Below, piece by piece: positions 1 to 11,300 of a DNA stretch of 64,000 nucleotides. The stretch covers positions 3,642,444 to 3,706,443 of the forward strand of contig NC_034411.1 in assembly GCF_002078875.1 (NCBI RefSeq). The letters run 5' to 3'. The stretch is from Numida meleagris (taxonomy: Eukaryota; Chordata; Aves; Galliformes; Numididae). The translations under genes and the position numbers were made by a program. The notes under the pieces were generated by a model that was not told the DNA's origin, searched no databases, and worked only from the letters and a program-made list of their open reading frames with translations. Within the stretch, counting starts at the first letter, position 1. Each line of letters opens with the position of its first letter.

Positions 1-1004
1 CAGCAGTGAAATCACTTCCTGCCACCTACACACAGCATTAAAGGCACATTCTCATCTCTTCACTTCACTGGTGCACAAGGACTGAGTTCAAATAGCCTTA
101 ATTCTATGACAAAAGCATACAATTAAAAACAAAAACAAGCCCCAAACCCTCACTCTAATTATGGTAATGTTAAGCTATGCTGAATCACTGAGCTCTTCAC
201 GTGACCACATTTTCCATCTTCTAATGGGGAGAGAAAGGAGCGTCGTCTTGAAGCACTGCGATTCAGGTCATGAAATCTATATTCCGTGGAGCTTTTCAAG
301 AGAGGAATTCCTGGCAAACTGTAAATCAGCGAATGCCTAATGCTCTGCAGTTAGGTGCTAGGCACCAAAACGATTGCGTAGTTATCACAAATGTCATTAG
401 ACATCAGAGCAGCTATATAATTGCAGTAGCTTTGTAGTCGTGGGTTGTTTTTTGTTGTTGTTGTTATTTTGTTTTTAATAAAGTAGAAAAAGACAAAAAC
501 ATGGAAAGGTCAGAAATTGCCAGAAAGAGACAAACTGAAAGCTCTTGTTGTTTTAAGTCAGTTAAAGTAAAAGGAAAGATGAAAAAAAAAAGGAAAAAAG
601 GAAAAAGCGAGCCAAGATTTTAGCCCTGTGCTTCCTTAGCCAACTGCATGTATTGATTTGCGGCAATGAAAGGGAAAAGCTGGAATGGCTTCATTCGCTC
701 TTCTCAGGAAGCTGCAGACATTCAACTTGCAGCACATGGCAAATAATTTTAGACAGATTTATAACTGTTCCAGAAAGAGACATTGTGTAACAGTGGAGGG
801 GAAAGATACACACTCTGAATTACTGTAAAACTTAAGTGGGCTCCAAGACAATAGACTCTTGAACAATAATGCATTCTCTTTACTGATGGCAAGGTCATGC
901 TTTCCAACCTTTTTCTATAATGAGGATTTTTGCTTTGTTTAATGTTTTGTTAAAAAAATGCTGAGCTTCCCTTCCTGCGTGCCCTTCCCAGCAACATGCT
1001 CTGG
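1..1004. other. Upstream non-coding sequence
   Basis: No gene or recognisable repeat is seen. It is AT-rich with a GTT-repeat/T-rich stretch at about 445-475 and a purine-rich A/G run at about 575-608. The short open frames are not supported by codon character or similarity. Confidence 0.6.
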
Positions 1005-1609
1005 TGGCCAGGAAGGCTGATGGCACCCTGGGGTGCATTACACAGAGCGTGGCCAGCAGGGCAAGGGAGGCGATCCTCTCCCTCTGTTCTGCCCTGGTGA
1101 GGCCACATCTGGAGGGAGCACTGTGCCCCGTGCCGGGCTCCCCAGTTCAAGAAAAACAGGGATCTTCTGAAGAGAGTCCAGCGGAGGGCCACGGAGACGT
1201 GAGGGGCCTGGAGCACCTCCTGCACGAGGACAGGCTGAGGGACCTGGGGCTGCTCAGCGTGGAGAAGAGGCGGCCGAGAGGGATCTCACTGCACTTATCT
1301 GAAGGGCAGGACTCAGGTGGATGGTGGCCGCTCTTTGCAGCGCTGCGCAGCGACAGGACGAGGGGAAGCGGGCACAGACCGGAACACAGTTAGTTTCATA
1401 CTAACACGAGGAAGAACTTCTTCGCTGCTGGAGTGATGGAGCACTGGAACAGGCTGCCCAGAGAGGTGGTGGTCTCCTTCTCTGGAGGTATTCACGACCT
1501 GTCTGGATGCCCACCTGTGTGACCTCCTGTAGGGCACTGCGTTAGCAGGGGGTTGGACTGGGGGATGTCCACAGGTCCCTTCCACCCAATTCTGTGATGC
1601 TGTGACCTC
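1005..1609 (+). repeat. CR1 LINE, 3' fragment
   Basis: It starts inside the end of the CR1 ORF2 (a 'CAGGAAGGC.. ATGGCACCCTGGGGTGCATTA' type segment, interrupted here by small changes) and runs through the 3' UTR with 'AGGCTGCCCAGAGAGGTGG' to the terminal ATTCTGTGATGCTGTGA. It is heavily diverged and 5'-truncated, as most avian CR1 copies are. It ends only about 250 bp before the CRE of the RALGAPA2 promoter. Confidence 0.85.
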
Positions 1610-1859
1610 ACTCTGAGATTTACCAAAGCTCACTGTTCTGATCAGGATTTTACTGACAGGCTCTGCAGGCCTTCAGTCAAGCCCTGTTGGGTTCCGATTC
1701 TGAGGAAAAACACCATTTTGCTGTTGAGCAACAGATCTGCCCAGCATTTTTCTTTACTTGGAGGCTACCTGCAGGTCCTACTGCACGCCACACAGGGCCC
1801 CGCTCTGCGGCGTGTTTGTCCATAGCCCCTGCACGTGCTTGGCCCCCTCCACAGCGCGG

Positions 1860-1867
1860 TGACGTCA
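1860..1867. promoter_or_regulatory. Perfect palindromic cAMP response element (TGACGTCA)
   Basis: The eight-base CREB/ATF palindrome is exact. A partial site, TGACGCC, follows at 1871-1877. It lies about 340 bp before the start codon at the upstream edge of the CpG island and 39 bp before the inverted repeat. This is a motif match only; binding is inferred. Confidence 0.6.
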
Positions 1868-1905
1868 GCGTGACGCCAAGCAACAGCGCACCGCCGTGCG
1901 GGGAG

Positions 1906-1925
1906 ACTACAGCTCCCGGCGTGCC
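1906..1925 (+). promoter_or_regulatory. ZNF143/THAP11 (SBS-type) promoter motif, forward copy
   Basis: The site reads ACTACAgcTCCCGGCGTGCC and is followed by TCGCG. It fits the vertebrate promoter motif known for ZNF143/STAF and THAP11/Ronin (ACTACAnnTCCCAnnRTRCMnnGCG) with one A-to-G change. The motif is typical of CpG-island promoters of widely expressed genes. Assignment is by consensus from memory. Confidence 0.7.
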
Positions 1926-1967
1926 TCGCGCGAGGCTCCGCGATCTGCAGAGACTGCTCCCGCGCGA

Positions 1968-1987
1968 GGCACGCCGGGAGATGTAGT
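1968..1987 (-). promoter_or_regulatory. ZNF143/THAP11 (SBS-type) promoter motif, reverse copy
   Basis: On the minus strand this reads ACTACAtcTCCCGGCGTGCC followed by TCGCG. It differs from the forward copy only in one of the two variable bases. The two copies point toward each other across a short spacer. Confidence 0.7.
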
Positions 1988-2206
1988 CTCCGCGCTCGGC
2001 GGTGCGCCGCCGCGGCTGCGCAGTGGGGCGGCGCGGGCGGGAGGTGGCGGGTTCCGCCTCGTCACGCCCACCCACGGCGGCGGCGGAGGGTGGCGAGCTC
2101 CGGGGCCGGCGAGGACGCTGCCGTCGCCTTGCCTCGCCTCCCGCTCCGACACGCTCTCGGCCGGGCCCTCCCGCCCTTCCTAGGGAGCCCGCTCGTGGGG
2201 CTCGCC

Positions 2207-2312
2207 ATGTTCTCTAGGAAGGGCCACGCCGATGCCAGGAAATCCACGCAGAAAGCTCTGGACCCCAAGCGGGACGTGCTGACCCGCCTCAAGCACCTCC
2301 GGGCGCTGCTGG
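2207..2312 (+). CDS. RALGAPA2: RALGAPA2 coding exon 1 (residues 1-35)
   Basis: It encodes the conserved N terminus ending in [13 protein letters not shown] and closes at donor GG|gtgagt in phase 1. The open frame continues into the intron, but the match to the family stops at the donor. Intron 1 is 8072 nt. Confidence 0.95.
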
Positions 2313-5300
2313 GTGAGTGCGAGCCGCCCCGCCCCAAGGGAAGCGGGCTGCGGGCGGGGGCGGCTGAGGGGAGCCCCGAGGGCGGCGGGAGCGCGCACAG
2401 CCGCAGCCCTGCAGCCCCGCGCAGCGTCGCTTTCAAATCTCCCACCTCACAACAAAGGGCTCCGAGCCGGGGTCAGCGGGGCAGGTCTTCGTCCCCTGAG
2501 GGACAGGGCTACTGCAGGGCAGCGCTGCCTGTGCTTTCCAAGTTACCGAAGCGGTGAGTGGAAGTCAGCGGTGCCCCTAGGTTGTGTCGTTTGGTGGCAG
2601 AATATTTATAACTGATGGCTGTTTGGGTACAAAACAGCCAACAGCCCCACAGGATGTTTCTTCGGTAGACCCATACTTCCAAACTTTTATTCGTTGATCA
2701 ACCTGGATCGCTGGGCTGAGCCCGATGCGATGAGCCTCACCAAGACCAAGTGCTGGGTGCTGCACTTCGGCCACAACAGCCCCATGCAGCACTGCAGTCT
2801 TGGGGCAGTGGCTGGCAAGCTGCATGGAGGTAAAGGCTATGGGGCTGTGAGCTGACAGCCGGCTGAACGTGAGCCAGCAGTGTGCCCAGGTGGCCATGAA
2901 GGCCAACGGCACCAGGCTTGTGTCAGCGGGAGTGCGGGCAGCAGGAGCAGGAGGTGACCGTCCCTCCGCACTGGCACTGGTGAGGCCGCACCTCGAGTGC
3001 TGCGCTCAGTGCTGGGCCCTCACTGCAAGAAAGGCACCGAGGCCCTGGAGCGTGTCCAGAGAAGGGCAGCGGAGCTGTGAGGGCTCTGGAGCACAAGTGT
3101 GATGGGGAGCGGCTGAGGGAGCTGGGAGTGTTCATTGTGGAGAAGAGGAGGCTCAGGGGAGACCTCATCGCTCTCTGCAACGACCTGAAAGGAGGCTGTG
3201 TGAGGTGGGGTCGGCCTCTGCTCCCAGGGAACGAGAGGGGATGGCCTCACGTTGTGCCAGGGGAGGTTCAGGTTGGGTGTTAGGAGCAATTCCTTCTGAG
3301 ACAGAGCGGTGAGGCACTGGCACAGGCTGCCCAGGGAGTGGTGGGGTCACCGTCCCTGGTGGCATTCCAGAGCCATGGAGATGTGGCACTGGTCAGTGGG
3401 CATGGTGGGGGTGGGTTGCGGTTGGTGATCTCAGTAGTCTTTTCCAGCCTTAATGATTCTATAATTCTAATTTGTCTATTTATTTTAGCTTTAAAGAGCT
3501 CATATAACTGTAGTTTGGGATATACTTCCCTTGTCTGTGGCAAGGTTGAACCTCTTTATTCAACGTCTCCTTAGAGCTGAAGTCTTAATGCCTCTCTTTT
3601 TATTCTGAACATTGAAACCTATTGTTGAATTTTGATTGTGATCTTAGTCTTGTAGGGTCCAAGCTCCCCTTCATGGGACCAAGCCTGTGCATTTCTTGTA
3701 CCAGAAGTGTATAAAATGTTGTGTTTGCTTGTTTTTGTTTGTTTTTAAAGTCATACCATGTATCTGTCTGCCTAAGAATTTTGAAAGATGGAAGAAGATA
3801 CATTAAGCCCATGCACTGCAAGTATATATTTAACTTATTGACCTTGTGCTCTACGAACAATACTAAAATAATTTCAAGGTTCATTTAAAATAATCTGGGG
3901 AAATATTTTATTTAGTAAATGAGGCTTTAGAACACGTTGCAAACCATCCTGCAGAAAGATAGTTCTAAAAGTCAGGGCTTGCAGACCTTACATTTCTTCC
4001 TTCACCTCTGCCTTCACTAGAATAAGCAGGCCTGAAGAAATCCAAAATATGGCAACTTTCTGTTCATGTTCCCCTTTCAGCCCCTCAGAAGGACATGGCT
4101 GAGGCCGGGACACAACTGTCAGAGAGGAATGCTTTAAGGTGCGGTGCTGGAGTTGCTGTGTCTCCTTGGGTACACTTGCCTTATCGAGGAGTTGGGTTTC
4201 AGTGAGCAAGGGAGGTAGAGAGGTAGAGAGCTTGTCAGGCTCCTGTGGTGGACCTGGTGGTGGAACAAATGGAAACAGGTGCCTATTAGTGTGACAAAAT
4301 TAGTTTATGTCCCAAAGCAGGTGGTATCTAAGGTGGTGTTGCCTGGTAGTTTTCTGTAAAGATTCTTATTCCCCTTGTTGGCAAGGAGAAGGTCATTTTT
4401 CAAGAAATAAGTTTTTCTTCCCACTGTCTGCTCCATTTGGATACGGTGACTTGATTTGTTGACGGAACTTATTATTGAACAAATAAAAATTATTATCTGT
4501 GCCAGGGGGCTGGGAAGCATATTGACGTGTTGGTGGCTTTCTTGCTGAAGTGCTATGACATGACCGCTACCTGTTTTCTAGTGGCTGTTTAATTGCAGGG
4601 ACTGTGTCCAAGCAGGGTCTGCTTATGTCACTGAGATGTCTTCTTGTGAGAACTTGTGTAAACATTTTAGATAGTACAGGAGTGGCTTTTTTCAGACAGT
4701 CTCTTCATAGACATTTCTTGTTGTTGTTGTTTTTTCCCCTCCCTGTAAAATTAAAAGCAATAAAGCACTGAAGCACAGCACTTGCGGTTATGTAGATGGG
4801 AAGTCAGTAGTTCAATCAAAAGTTACAGCCCTTCCAGGGCCATCGTTTCCTGTTCTCCTCTGCTTTGCTCTGGCCACAGTGGCACTCGTTTTTGGAATAA
4901 CTGAGGAGATGTCATTGTTTTGTCCTTTGTTATCGCACAAATTCAATTCTAAGTGAAATGGCATTTACTTTTCTGAGATCTTACTGATGTGGGAGGGTAA
5001 AAATAAAAGGAAAGAAGATAATAGGAGGGCTGGGAGGGGAAGGGATGTTTATTTCCTTAAATAAGGAGCTGTGTGAGCAGCAGAATCAATAAAACCCATT
5101 TCTTGATTGATTCAGGCCTCTCAGCTGTCATCTTTTAAAGTTTTTATCAAAATCTTCCCTTTAAATGTGTTGCTTATAACATCTCTCAGGTCTCTTTAGG
5201 AATTGAGGCCCTGCTTCTGTGAGGTGTGTCCCTTTGCTTGCTGGGTTGGTACTCATGGGGACAGTTGTCTACAAATGTGACTGTCTGATGTCCAGAATTA

Positions 5301-8300
5301 TAACCTTACTATTTTTAAGTGGTTGGTTGCTTGTGTTAGGTACAATACTAAAGAATTTCTTTTTTTTTAATTGCTGTATAGATGTTCTAGCCTTCCTGTG
5401 GATTTTTCATCTGTTTTCAAGAATGGATCTGTCACAACACAGTATCTTTTATGAATATGGTGCTGTGGGGGCAGTGACCTCTGCTTGCCATAGCGCCTTC
5501 CATTAATCTACACGAGATCATTATTTGCTTATGGGTACAAGTGGAGGAGATATCACAGGGCACTTAAGCTTTATTTCCTACAGGTGGGGAGTCTCTTCTT
5601 TGTGGCAGTGTTATTCTTGCTGATTTCAGAGCATGATTTGCCTGAGGGCTGCAGCGTGTGTGTGGGTCTTAAACCTTCTTGTTTGCTTAAGGCTGGAAGT
5701 TGTCAAGTCGATCTGTGGGTAGGATGATCTCTGGTGTTTTCAGTTGGCTGCCACCCTTCACATAACGCTTAGAAAATGGAGAAAATGGAAACTTACCCAT
5801 TGCTGCTAGTGAATGTGCTGCAAGCTGCCCGAAAGGTGGTCACGATAATACTGAGTTAACTGGCTGGACTTGATTTGGTTTTTTTTTTAATACTGTTAGG
5901 GATGATAACCTTGTGTTTGAATGGCTTAGGTTGTACTGCTTGAATGGTGTGAGCTTGCTAGAAATATTATTGTAGACACATTCAGAAGTTAATGCTTGTG
6001 AATTTCTGTGTTTAGAAAAGCCATTGTTCCTTGGATTACCACTGACACTTGAGACGTTAAAATTATTTTAGAAATTGTTCTAATTAGAATTTATTTTTCA
6101 GTGATGGTACTATAGTAATGGTAACAGTTTCCCTGTGAAATGGAAATTGCCTTGGGAAAAAAAAAGAGCAAAACTGATCTTATGGGTTTCTACTTAGCAC
6201 TTAAAGCTCTAATTTGAAGAAATTGTGATTTTTTTAATTTTTTTTTTCTGAGACAGTCAGTAAAAATTGCATGTACTTTCTGGGGTGAGGCTGGTCATAA
6301 AAGCTTATCATTAACCTGAGCATGGCTGCAAAGTCATCTTTTCATCTCCTTTGCTTTTTTTTAAGTACTTGAGACAAAGAAAATCCCTCGGGATTGTGAG
6401 AGCTGTATATAAACAACATAAAACCTAACATAAAACCTCCTGACTCTGGAAGTTCATGGAATTGAGGGAGGCTTTCTTACATCTTAAACAAATGCAATAA
6501 CATGTTATAGGTAATACAGAAAGAAGAGGAAAACTGGTTTGATAAGGGCACAATTATTTTCTTTTATATATATATATATATGTATATATAAAGAGGAAAG
6601 AAGAGCACTGAGCTTGCAATGCACTCAGATTCTTACTAAATGGTTCCTGGGTAGTTAACCTTAAAATTCAGGGAAGCTAAGTAGTAACACAAGTGAGGGT
6701 GACTTGCCATTATCTAATGAGCCAACTTTTGTATTTTCTGGAGAAGAATTCTCACATCCCCCCTCCAGAATGCCTTGCCATTTCCTCTGTGTTGCTATAA
6801 AAGCTGCAGAGCACTCGTGGGAAGCCTTAGCTAATGAACCACCTGACCTTGCTTAGGGAATGGAGTCAGGTTATACGTGTTCTTGGAAAGGCACCAACTG
6901 TCTGAGGGCTGGTAATGTTTGCCAGCTTGCCTTAGATTTTAGTTCTCAGTTGCGAATTCAGAAGGTGGTTGTTTTTCACCAGTAGTAATGTGAGAGTTAC
7001 CTATCAGTCAATATAAATAGAAAATATAACCTAACACCTCCGGTTCAGCTTTGCTCTTCAATTTTCCTCCGATGCTTGTAAGTATTTCTTCAGTCAGTTC
7101 GATGCAGCAAAAGTCAATATTTAAGCTTAGTATCTTGAGTGAGAAATAGTAAGTGACATTTTCTCAAAAATCATCTTGTGAAGGACACTTTCTCGTCAGC
7201 TTTTGTTTGCGGTGATGGTCTTGGTGAAAAGGGCAGAAGCAGCAGGACTGGGGAGAAGGGTGGGCAGAGCCCCAGGTGTGCAGTGTGTGCTGCTGCCTGC
7301 CCAGAGAGGGAGCCTGGGTTTCTGCTATGCTTTCATTAGGAGAACTGAGCAGTGGTATCAGAATGACAGCTTGCCTGCAGGATTGCGAGAAGGTCTTACT
7401 TTCAGAGTGAGTATCTTGCCCTAGGGTAGCAAATGGAGGTACTGCTGATGGCTTTTTGAGGTTTGTGGTTCAGAATTCAGAACCTTAAATTCTGAAATTC
7501 AAGGTTCTCATTTATTCTCCATATCCTACAAAGGAGTATAAAGAACAAAGTAGTTCAGTAGGGAAAGGATGTGACTGTGAGAATGCATGCTTATGTCAGA
7601 ATAACAGATGAGTCATCTCCGAAATGCCACATTTATAGAATAGAGAATTTACTTTTTTTTCTGATCAGGCAGCTCCTTTCTCCTCCTTTCACAATTTAAA
7701 GGGAAAGTTTCCTTAATGAACTCATTCTTTTACATAAAAGCCTTGTAAATGAAAGCCTTGTTTTCTCCTACAGTTGTGTTTAACAACGCATTCATAGAAG
7801 AGAATAATTGCACTTAACTTGCAAATTCAACACCAGTAGCTTGAGAGAAACCGATATCACGTAAAAGAGTTTCCATGCACTAACTGTTCCCATACTGCAA
7901 GCAACCAAACAAAGCCTTATTGCAGAAAAGCTATTAATTATTTTTTTGGGGGGAAAAAAGCATAAAACACCAATGCTATCCAAGGCTAACATCAATCTTT
8001 TGTTGATGTGTGATGTTGTTGGTTCTTCTTGTATTCAATTTAGTTGTCTTGGTTAATGAATGGCTTACTTGAGAAGTGAAACTTAGGAATGCTGTTAACA
8101 ATTCTCGTGCTTTCTCTTCTTACTTCTGGGTGGAATTACATCTTTCCTTGGCCAAATCAGTTACAGTAAAGAGCAAGCAAAATTAAAGTATGATTGGCAA
8201 ATGTTGTGTTTAGAAAGTGTTAGGTTTTTTTGCTTAAAAAAATAAACTTATTTGAAATCCTAGCTCTAAGTTAAGGCGGGAGGAAGTGTTGCCTGCGTGG

Positions 8301-11300
8301 GCTTCCATTTTTTAAATAAATTGAAAATATGCTGTTTTTTTAAAATTCGATCACTTTCCAGATAAATTTAATAACTAGAGCTGCAGTTAGCTTCTGGAAA
8401 TGATTGTTGGCATTTCTTTTTCTCCAGAAATGCCTGCTTGTTCTGGTGGTGCAGAAACAATATGGTCAGATAGCTATGCTGGCATCAAATTGTACCTTGT
8501 AGAATATTTTCCTGCGTAAGTTACTTTAAAATTGGAAGTGATTTGGAAACAGAATGAAAATTATAGATAAGGTACAGCTCATGTTTTGGAAGTATTTCTT
8601 GATCACTGGGATTTCCAGAAGAGGAGAAGAAATGCAGTAGGAGCAGTCAGTCTGTTAGCCCAGTGATCTGTGACCTCTGCTTCTAACATTAGCTGTGCTC
8701 TGTGTTCAAAGTACTTCCCTACAGCTATTCTCTTGACTGCTTCAGTTGGGCCTGGGGAGGCTTATTTGTTTAATAAATAGTTCAGTGACTCAGCTTTTAA
8801 TCAAAACTACAGCTTTCACCCTGCTTCCTATCCTCCCCAGGTAGGACTGTGTGCAGGTGGTGTCCTGGCTCGCACCAGGGCTGGTGCCACGCTCACCTTC
8901 CCTTTGTATCTTTTAATTTGTCAGTATTTAATTTACAGAAGTATATCAACTTATTTCTGGAGTTGTGTGCTATTCTGAACTATTTCCAAATGGATATTAA
9001 AATCCATACAAAATCTGATTTCTGATTTAGCAGTGCTAATGAAGGTCTTTGGAGAGCAGTATTCACTGATGCCACAGCAGAGCTTCAGCAGCATATTCAT
9101 CCTCCTCCTCCTCCACATCAGCCTCAGGCTGTGTATTTGTGACCATCGAGTTTTGAGATCTTGAAAAATGGGACAAGAAATGTCTCTAGCCCCTTCATCG
9201 TACATCTTTTTGAATTACTAAACTTTTTCTCTAATGAACTAATTTATTGGACCTTACCGGCAACAGTAATTTAAATCTACTTAGTTGGACTGCTTGGCAC
9301 TCCGATTTTTATTTATTGAAACAACTGACTGCATGATTCAAGTTTAACTCTTGAGAGAATCAGATTACTGGATTAAATTTGTAGTGAAGGTAAAAATAAG
9401 CTTTCTTCTGTTAAGCAGCAACACAGTATACTTTTTTTTTTTTACAAACACTTAACCCTCTTTTCTGTAATTAAGCTTGAAAATTATAAATAATTATAAA
9501 TAATTGAGAAATGTGCAGTTGTTTCACTGTAAATGAAAATGTTTTAATTTGACCTTTCTTTTTAATGTACCATTGTTATTTGGTATTCAGGCAATTGCAG
9601 TGAACGTATCTTTAGTCTTTTAGTGCTGTTTTAGCCTTCACTTGGTCTTGCCCTTTTATTGAAACTTCCTGTGCAGACTTCCTCTACTCAATGTAAAAGG
9701 CTGATTTTACCCTTGGGTGAAGGTTTTAAGTAATTATTACTTTTTTTAATGAATTGTTTTGAATTCATTAAAGATTCTTAATGTTGTCTGGAATCTTTAC
9801 AGACAGCCACAGGATGGCTGCTGTGTAGTGTAATTTGCAAAGTAATTAAAAAATTGTTTGTAAGTGAACGAGTAGTGCAGTTTGCTATCAGCCGGGCTGA
9901 AAGCTAGTCCATGTTAATGATGGACAAACCATTTAGTACATTTGCTGTATTCAGGCTCAGTCCTGTTACTTCATGCTTTGGGGCACGTGGAAGAATTTCT
10001 AGCAACATACAGTTCTGATTATCAAAAAGAATTGAATTTGGTACATACTTAATATAATCCCCTATTTGGAGAAGCGGTGAATTATTTTGATAACAGACAG
10101 CCTTCATATTTGTTAGCAAAAAATGTCTCTGATGGATGAAGAATTGTTATGGAAGTGGTATGTGGATGCATCCTGTCTTTTTTTTAAAATGGAAAACAAA
10201 CAAACCTACACAACATGCAGACTTAGAAAAACTAGGTTAAAAACAAGTTTTTCTATTTCACTTCCAATGAAAGAATCACAATTTCTTATAGAATACTCAA
10301 TGAAATCACTTTTTAGTTTTGTAGTGCTCTTATGTCATTCTCCGATTTGCATGAAGTAATAACTCCATTTGTTCTTCTTGGTAGATATTGTGGACGGAAG
10401 TGACCTGAAGCAGTTTTTTGAGAACAATTATTCTCAAATTTTTTTTATCTTCTATGAAAACTTCATAACACTGGAAAATAGCCTGAAACAAAAAGGTAAG
10501 TGTTAGAGTTTCACCAGCATCTGAATTTTACGGCATTAGTAGTGATGATGATGGAAAATTACTGCTTGAAATTTTGTAGTTAACTGGAAAGAGTTGTAAA
10601 TGCATGTTTATGGCTTTAAGCATAGTTTCTACATGAAAATTAGGTCTTCTACAATTATATACATATCCTCTCATCTTGTTTTGAATACTGATGACCTTTA
10701 ACCTATACTTAAGTATATGCCTGTTCAACTGAAAATATTATTAGAAACCCACAGAACAAACCTGAACATTGAAGATAACATTCAGTAGAATAACTAGTTG
10801 GTCAAAGATGAACCCAGTGACATTGCTTTGCAGACTCTTTGCAGGACTTTTGACTCTTCCCAAAGAGGGGAGAGAGGGACAGATACTGAAACTTGGAGAC
10901 ATCTTCCTCTTTTGATACCAGATGATTTAAAATAATCCAAGTGCAGCATCGCTGACTTCAGTTGAATAACAGCAGCATATTTCTCTGTTTCACTGCACCA
11001 TGTAATGTCAAATGATGATGTTTTCTCTCTTGCAGGGAATAAATCACAAAGGGAGGAGCTGGACTCCATTCTCTTTCTTTTTGAAGTAAGTTTTCCTCAC
11101 TGGGGAACTATTTTTTTTTTTAATTATATATGTTGTCATTATGTGCTTACTTCCACCTTTACAACAAGAGGTAAAACCAGGCATCAGTCAAAATGACAGT
11201 AGGTGTCCCTGACTGTAAGAGATAAAAGGCAGAAAAGAACTAGGGTGTGCATTAAGTTTTCAGATACAGCAATAATAATAAAAAAATTACGCCACAGAAA

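Larger units (their letters stand above)
1902..1991. repeat. 33-nt inverted repeat with 24-nt spacer in the promoter
   Basis: Arm 1 is 1902-1934 and arm 2 is 1959-1991, with the spacer at 1935-1958. The arms are reverse complements at 31 of 33 positions; the mismatches fall at 1960 and in the GC/AT pair inside the motif. Each arm is a full-length ZNF143/THAP11-type site including its CTCGCG tail, so the palindrome is built from two opposed binding sites rather than from random GC content. Confidence 0.85.
1850..2420. promoter_or_regulatory. RALGAPA2: CpG-island promoter of RALGAPA2
   Basis: This stretch is strongly GC- and CpG-rich, in contrast to the AT-rich introns, and it surrounds coding exon 1. 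I see no TATA box near the start. It contains a full CRE, two opposed ZNF143/THAP11-type motifs, and GC boxes (GGGGCGG at 2025-2031 and GGGCGGG at 2035-2041). The transcription start cannot be fixed from sequence; it probably lies between about 1990 and 2180. No ATG occurs between 1984 and 2206, so a leader starting in that interval would have no upstream start codon. Confidence 0.85.

Noticed and set aside
1677..2445. Several minus-strand frames in the CpG island, possible head-to-head gene
   Set aside because: They are Arg/Pro/Ala-rich frames produced by GC content, overlap each other and show no family features. A divergent non-coding transcript remains possible.
2090..2557. 155-codon + strand frame across exon 1
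   Set aside because: It reads exon 1 out of frame and continues into the intron; the true frame is fixed by the conserved N terminus starting at 2207.
8951..11069. Minus-strand frames such as 8951-9205 and 10794-11069
   Set aside because: They lie in introns or antisense to exon 3 with no similarity or codon signal.
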